Source: Hypholoma sublateritium FD-334 SS-4 (lineage: Eukaryota > Basidiomycota > Agaricomycetes > Agaricales > Strophariaceae). From it: DNA of 64,000 nt. Below are positions 58,854 to 64,000 of this stretch, piece after piece. Numbering within the stretch: the first letter of the stretch is position 1; each line of letters begins with the position of its first letter. The DNA lies in assembly GCA_000827495.1 (NCBI GenBank), contig KN817539.1:391191-455190 (forward strand). The letters are read 5' to 3'. The notes under the pieces were generated by a model. The model saw only the letters and a program-made list of their open reading frames with translations, was not told the DNA's origin and did not search any database. A program made the position numbers and the translations under genes.

Positions 58854-60174
58854 CATGTCTTGAGCAGTAGGCAGAGCTCCATCTCGCGCCGCGGATTCCG
58901 TGGTTGGTGTCTGCATAAATATAAATCTGGCTCTCACAGATGGGCAAGAAAGAATATGAAACTCTAAGACTGACACAGATTTGAGCAATAATGCAGATCT
59001 GATACTGGTAAGTACGGCACTGAGCCCGGCCACGCTTTTGTACTTCAAGACAATGTGCGACGCTAAGTACTTTCATAGCTATGATGTTGAGTAAGCCAAA
59101 AGATTCTCGTCGAGATTCTTACGAAGCATAGACAAGATCTAAAAAATGTGTACGACGGCAACAGTGTGTTTCCGAATAAACTCCAGGCCTGACCGACTCG
59201 CGTTGCTTGCGCATTGCTACTAAGTAGAATCGATAAATTTCAACGCCCGACTAGTAGACTCCAGATAAGGAAACAAAGTCCATGTACCCACTTACACAGA
59301 AAAATTTCTCCCTGAAAAATATCGTGGCCCATGTGTACCCTTCTTTTTGCGGAGCAGACCAAGTTATTTGGAGTGCGGTATTTACCTGACCAAGTGCGAA
59401 AGAGTTTGAGTTGTTCTAAAAATACACGGAGTTATACCTATCTATAGATCGGCTGCAAGGTGCCACTACATCAGCAAATCGGGAAAAAGATTATATATCA
59501 TTGCCATATCTTATATGTGCCACAATGAATACATTCGCCCCATGGCTTTATTGTTCGAAATAAGGCTTGGCCAGAGTAGTGGCTTTGTGTATGTTCCACA
59601 AGATTCCAAATTTCAAGCAGGCTTCTTAAGTTTGGCAATGACCCAAAGGTTTGTCAACCACATCAGACCTGACAAGCCTTCATAAGTCGACATCATCCAT
59701 AGACGTCAGCTCAAGTGAAATCAGCCTGATGGCGTCTACCAGTACCTGCCATCACATCGGCGCATTGGGAGATATCATATGTAATATATTTATCTGTGGC
59801 TATGCGGAGGCATCACAAGTTTGTCGAGATCGACAATACAGTGGAAGAATGGTGCATTTCATATAAGACGTTCCCAGTTTGGTAATTCAGGTTGCATATC
59901 AACATGGTTGTAACATATCGTTCACGTTGTACAAAATTNTCCATCTCACTAGCTAGTATACAATTTTGAACAGGCCCGTGAAACATCTGCATGATGCACA
60001 ACGGCATGTCTTCACTTTGTCACAATACTCATGGCTTGCGATGATGAGCACCTTCCAGTTCCCACAGCCTGACANGTATTTTTCCAGCCTTGCGACTTTT
60101 CCCACAAAAAGGGTCATCAACAAACTTCAATCGCGATCCTCAAATTAATCCGGATTAACAACAAATACGGTAAT
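58854..60174. other. Intergenic; no supportable gene
   Basis: About 1.3 kb of AT-rich DNA with only short open stretches. Ambiguous bases at 59939 and 60075. I see nothing specific. Confidence 0.3.
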
Positions 60175-61893
60175 CTATGCCTGCAATCCTGCACTGTCGC
60201 CTGTTGAACCCGGCAGATCGCGTCTATTAGCACCAGGTGGTGTTGTGGTGACTGGCGACTGGTCATTTGTGGTAGTTATTGATGAACTGGGCGCCGCGGC
60301 GGAAGTATCGGCCGCCGCGACGCGAGCGCGTTTAGCTGCTCTTTGAAGCTTTATGATGTCATAGTCGGATTCTTCTTTTTCGGTAATACTGGGATTTTTG
60401 GAGGCAACTGGTTGACCGAAGACATGGCTGACAGGTGATTTAGTAAGAATGACAGAAACATAAAAGATGCGACGTACTAATCAAATAGCTTTATGATATC
60501 TTCCCCCTCCGGTCCCTGTAAAAATTCCAAAAGGTTCCAATAGAACTCATTATAATCAAACGTGCCAAAAAGCCTGTCCCAGTTGGCCGCAGATGTCAGA
60601 GCGAAATGGGTCTGAAATGACCAAGTGTTAATTATAAAATTGGAATGATACAATGTACACTTGCCTGGACGCCTAAATATGCAAGTAGAGGACGTGTGAC
60701 AGAGGTTAGATTGAGTAGGACAGCAACTCCCTTTCGCCCACGGTGAAATCCAGGGGCTTGCAGTGCTGCACTGGGGCCTTGGAGGACATGTTTCGCGACC
60801 TGGCGCAAGAAACTATGAGGTATGATGTGAAATAGCGCTACTTAGACCAAAACTTACCCTTAATAAAAGGTGACCACGGAAGCATCCATCTTCTACATCC
60901 TCCGAGTTGTAGACCTGTTTTTCAGGGAAAAGGAAACGCGGCAATAACGATGCACCACAGGGTAAGACACCGGTTTTGAGTTGATCAAACGTCCTAATAT
61001 TCCGGGTGAGTTGTGACGACATACAGATGGAAGGTTGATTGGAAACCAAACACTCACTCTTCAGTAGCCATATACTTTATAGGGCATAGCAGCGCCGCAG
61101 TAACAGGATGGTTGAATCCTCGGTCAACTTTTTTCCCTTTGCGCTCCAGATCAAGTTGCCTCGATGCCGTGGTATCTGCAAGGACATAATCAATGATGCA
61201 AGATTTGAGACCTGCAGTGTCATCACAGCGCGCAGCTGCAGCCCCGGCACTAATCTAGAGCATGAAGTGGTGTATGAGACGTGTTCACGGGCAGCCAGTC
61301 ACTTGGGAATGTACTCGCCTGTGAACACACAGCCTTTCGCGTCTTCGGGTCTGCAGAAAGCTGCAACATTTGCTCACGGAAGTCTGGGATTATACTGCAC
61401 AGTGTACCCCAACATTGAATCGCCCGTATGCTAGTATATATAATGGAGTGACCGTCAGTCTGAGGGAGTCTGAGGTAGGGGGGTAAAGGACAAACGTTGG
61501 TATGTCATCGACTGCTTCGTCGTCACTGTCCGCTGTCTCATGACGGATGCCTGCAACGACCATGGCGCTAATCGCAATGAAAGGAGTTGTCTGTCTCTGA
61601 AAAACCCGTCCATACCCATAATAAGAAGACGTTGAGGGGGCCGCGTCGATTGGACCAACAGTCGACCCAGAGTCGTCAGCTTGGTGGAATGCAGGCCTAG
61701 ACCTGAAGCACATACTCATCATACAGAATGCAGCATAACGGAAGAGAATCACTTACCTTTTCCTTCCGCTGAACAGAGATTGAGCGAGATTGTTGGCTAC
61801 ATCCTGGAGGACCCGCTGCGAGCGAACTGCATCATGTGTATGTGAAGATGTAGAGCCCGCTCGATCAGCAAAGGAGCGAGGAGGAGACGACAT
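60175..61893 (-). CDS. DUF6698-domain protein
   Basis: A many-exon gene starting at ATG 61893 (SSPPRSFADRAGSTSSHTHD) and ending TAG at 60175-60177. After a Ser/Asp-rich N-terminus come the blocks of the Agaricomycete DUF6698 family: GLKSCIIDYVLADTTASRQL, RGFNHPVTAALLCPIKYMAT, LKTGVLPCGASLLPRFLFPE, VAKHVLQGPSAALQ, LLNLTSVTRPLLAYLGVQ, THFALTSAANWDRLFGTFDY, and NEFYWNLLEFLQGPEGEDII. The C-terminal tail is charged then Thr/Pro rich (LQRAAKRARVAAADTSAAAP). Introns of 50-70 bases fall between blocks. The function is unknown; the family is highly multiplied in mushroom genomes, often near transposons, as here. Exons in the 61255-61600 region were not fully resolved. Confidence 0.72.
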
Positions 61894-62434
61894 GCGGGNG
61901 GATCAAATGAGACATTATGGTGTCGAGCTACAGAATACTTATGAAGGGACGACGCTGGTGTTTGGTCGATGTTTGATGGTTATGATTGCAAACAGTTGCC
62001 GATGCGTACCTTGATTCAGACATGACTCCGTCGGCGGCATCAGAACTGCTGAGCCCCGAGCTGCATATACCAAATTACCCTCAAGAACATAAATTGGACT
62101 CGAGTTATTGTGACCCATAGAAGTATTTACCACAGACCACGTAAAATGTTATTTACAGACCACTCAGTAGACTATTTTCTTGCTTTCCGTGCAATTTCTT
62201 TGCAAGAAGTGGGACTTTGAAATTGAAAGATGGAGTTGATAGAGATCACACTTGGAGTGGACTTGGAAGTAAATGAAAAAGTGAGTCATACAAGTAGGAA
62301 ATGCAGATTATGGCCGGATCGATCATCGTGCCTAGATGCGGAGAATCGCAGGATTTGCTTGGAAAATACACCAGCGGTGTTTCAAAGAGTCTATCCAGTG
62401 TTACTAGTCAATACTTCTAGTCTCTTGATGCAGA
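61894..62434. other. Intergenic between the DUF6698 and Plavaka genes
   Basis: About 540 bases. The phrase TTACCACAGACCAC / TTACAGACCAC occurs twice near 62128-62162. If the neighbouring transposon is intact its terminal repeat should lie here, but I could not define it. Confidence 0.3.
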
Positions 62435-64000
62435 TCAAAGCTCTGCAAAGCCTTCTTCATCCTCAGCGTCTACGAATCCTCCTTCACCGTCTTCAGGAAG
62501 GTCTTCATCTCCATCAGCTCCTTCTCCATCCTCCGACGAGTCTTCAGAATCCGAGTCAGGATTTGCGTCCGATTCAACGCCTTCGTCTACCTCAGGTTGA
62601 GGTAGTATTGGCCCATCGTTGTCGGCCTGCTGACTGGCAGACGGTGACAACGTCTCAGGAATAGAGCCATGTCGGGGATCGCGTAATTCTTCACTGCCTG
62701 TTGCATTTTCTGTAGGCTCTGATTCAGGTTCGAGCATACCTTCGTCCCCTGTTGTATTTTCTGTAGGTTCCGGTTCAGGTTTCTGGGTGTCATTGGGTTC
62801 AATTTGATAATGGCCAATGCCCCCTCCTGCGTAGCGCATGTACATATCTCGATCAACAAAGCTATGTTGGCCTTCGATGTTAGCCAGTTATCATCACCAT
62901 AATTGCTGGGCACTCACATGTTGACATAAAAATAGCGATAATCATCATACTCATCTTCATTACGCGCTATTGAAACACCTGAGAGGAATTGATCAGTTCC
63001 GCCATAATGAAACGCTGGAATCAGGTGAGCGCCGCGTATAATTTCATCTGGGTGTACAAAACCAAATGCCTGAGGATCTGAAGCTGGAAGAAATTCAAGA
63101 CGATGAAGACGTTTTTTCTTGAAGCCAGCACTGGAGTATGTGGTATCAATTCGGAAGCGTCGAACCCAAATGATTTCAATCGATGTCGTGGTAGGTCCGC
63201 TCTTTTCGGGAACTGGGTGAACAACATCAACATGAAATATGCCAATGATTCGAGCATATTCAAATGGGTGTGAGGGTGGTGAGGGTTCATTGCTTTCGGT
63301 TTCACGGGCGAGCATCATGATGTCGGATCTGTTACGCGAACTGAGGGAGTCCTGACCGCGTCGAACGTCGTAGGTGGTATAGTTCACTCGCATGATTTTA
63401 TGGCGATAGATTCGTTCATTGGCAAATATAACCTTTCGACGCTCTTGTTCTGAGAACTCAGATCCATTACCGGACCAGGTGGGATGTTGAAGCCGTTCGA
63501 GAACATGTTCTTCAAGCTTTGGACGAAAATCCTATACAGGTGTTTGAATAGCAAGTCAGCATATTCACTGATAGCAAGTAAATCAATGCCTACCATGATT
63601 GCTGGATCACCTTGATTGCTCGATAAGAATGCCATGATATTCATGTGAAAATTTCGAGACTTCGATATGTGGTGGTGCTCCTCGGCAGGAGTATAAGGTA
63701 AGGCCTCCGAGTCTTCGAAAGGAACATTTGCGCGTAATTTACTTGAGCCTTTTGTTCGGGCTGAAGTGGATGTTTTGCCTTTCAGTTTAGTTAACTTTCG
63801 CAATGCGTATTCNCGTCGTTCAAGGCGAGTCATTTGGTGGACTGCCGCATTTTTGTTTGTACGCGCATAAAACCGCTTCACACGTCGATGCTCCAGTTCA
63901 CCCTATGGACCGATGATCACTCCACTGAAATATCATTGGACAATCTGGAAAAGCTTACTGGTTGTGTTGAATACGAATCCGTGGTTCCAAACATACGTAT
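62435..64000 (-). mobile_element. Plavaka-type transposon protein, C-terminal half (5' end beyond window)
   Basis: Exons read from the right edge: TYVWNHGFVFNTT, then GELEHRRVKRFYARTNKN, a basic linker, and (after introns) MRVNYTTYDVRRGQDSLSSR, HPFEYARIIGIFHVDVVHPV, IIWVRRFRIDTT, FGFVHPDEIIRGAHLIPAFH, and YRYFYVNM joined to FVDRDMYMRYAGGGIGHY. These blocks, in this order, are the usual C-terminus of Plavaka/CACTA-like transposon proteins in Agaricomycetes (family knowledge). The protein ends in a long acidic tail (about 130 residues of repeated E-P-E and D-E-D stretches) with the stop at 62435-62437. The catalytic part lies outside the window. The frame is open through its exons, so this copy may be intact. 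Confidence 0.72.

Noticed and set aside
62230..62664. 144-codon plus-strand frame
   Set aside because: It is the antisense of the acidic tail of the Plavaka protein.
1..64000. tRNA or rRNA genes
   Set aside because: No GGTTCGA-type B box with a matching acceptor stem was noticed, and no rRNA-like sequence was seen. A dedicated scan would be decisive.

Overview
This window is nuclear DNA of a mushroom-forming basidiomycete (Agaricomycetes). The evidence is the gene structure (many introns of about 50-70 bases with GT..AG ends), short intergenic spaces, and the families present: a BRL1/BRR6 nuclear-envelope protein, NOP56, a fungal TRP4, class II myosin, sedolisin peptidases, DUF6698, and Plavaka/CACTA-type transposon genes expanded in Agaricomycetes. 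All calls come from reading the sequence. Five gene models (RING protein, BRL1, dynamin-like GTPase, NOP56, coiled-coil protein) were checked by summing exon lengths and confirming that the frame closes.

Layout. 1-0.9 kb: 3' remnant of a CACTA/Tnp2-like transposase. 1-8.8 kb: small spliced genes, namely a SUN-domain protein, an unassigned gene, a RING protein with a SUMO-interacting motif, another unassigned gene, and a tail-anchored protein. 10.2-14.2 kb: BRL1/BRR6, then a compact dynamin-like GTPase with a C-terminal membrane segment. 14.7-21.5 kb: a class II myosin heavy-chain locus with a damaged motor region and a chimeric 3' end. 21.8-22.9 kb: a tandem array of about 120-bp hairpin-forming units. 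22.9-23.6 kb: an AT-rich block. 23.6-29.2 kb: a large transposase-like gene (RNase H-like/P-element-like by motif) with zinc-binding modules at both ends.

30.4-33.9 kb: an Old Yellow Enzyme and a Pro/Ala/Arg-rich protein gene. 35.5-43.4 kb: a tandem duplication of about 4.3 kb with two secreted S53 (sedolisin) peptidase genes, including their upstream DNA. 44.9-54.2 kb: a gene-dense conserved block: ion transporter and CorA-like Mg2+ transporter (divergent), TRP4 and NOP56 (divergent), and a small coiled-coil gene. 57.2 kb: an NTF2/SnoaL-like protein. 58.3-58.9 kb: a 556-bp MITE with pogo-like terminal inverted repeats and a TA target duplication. 60.2-64 kb: a DUF6698 gene and the C-terminal half of a Plavaka-type transposon gene that runs off the window.

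Housekeeping genes sit in islands between blocks of mobile DNA. Single ambiguous bases (N) are concentrated in the myosin locus and the large transposase-like gene, with a few in the hairpin array, the MITE and the right-end mobile region. This suggests collapsed copies or haplotypes, so part of the apparent damage could be an assembly effect. The best candidates for something undescribed are the compact membrane-tethered dynamin-like protein, the hairpin repeat array beside the truncated myosin gene, and the two-ended zinc-finger transposase-like gene.
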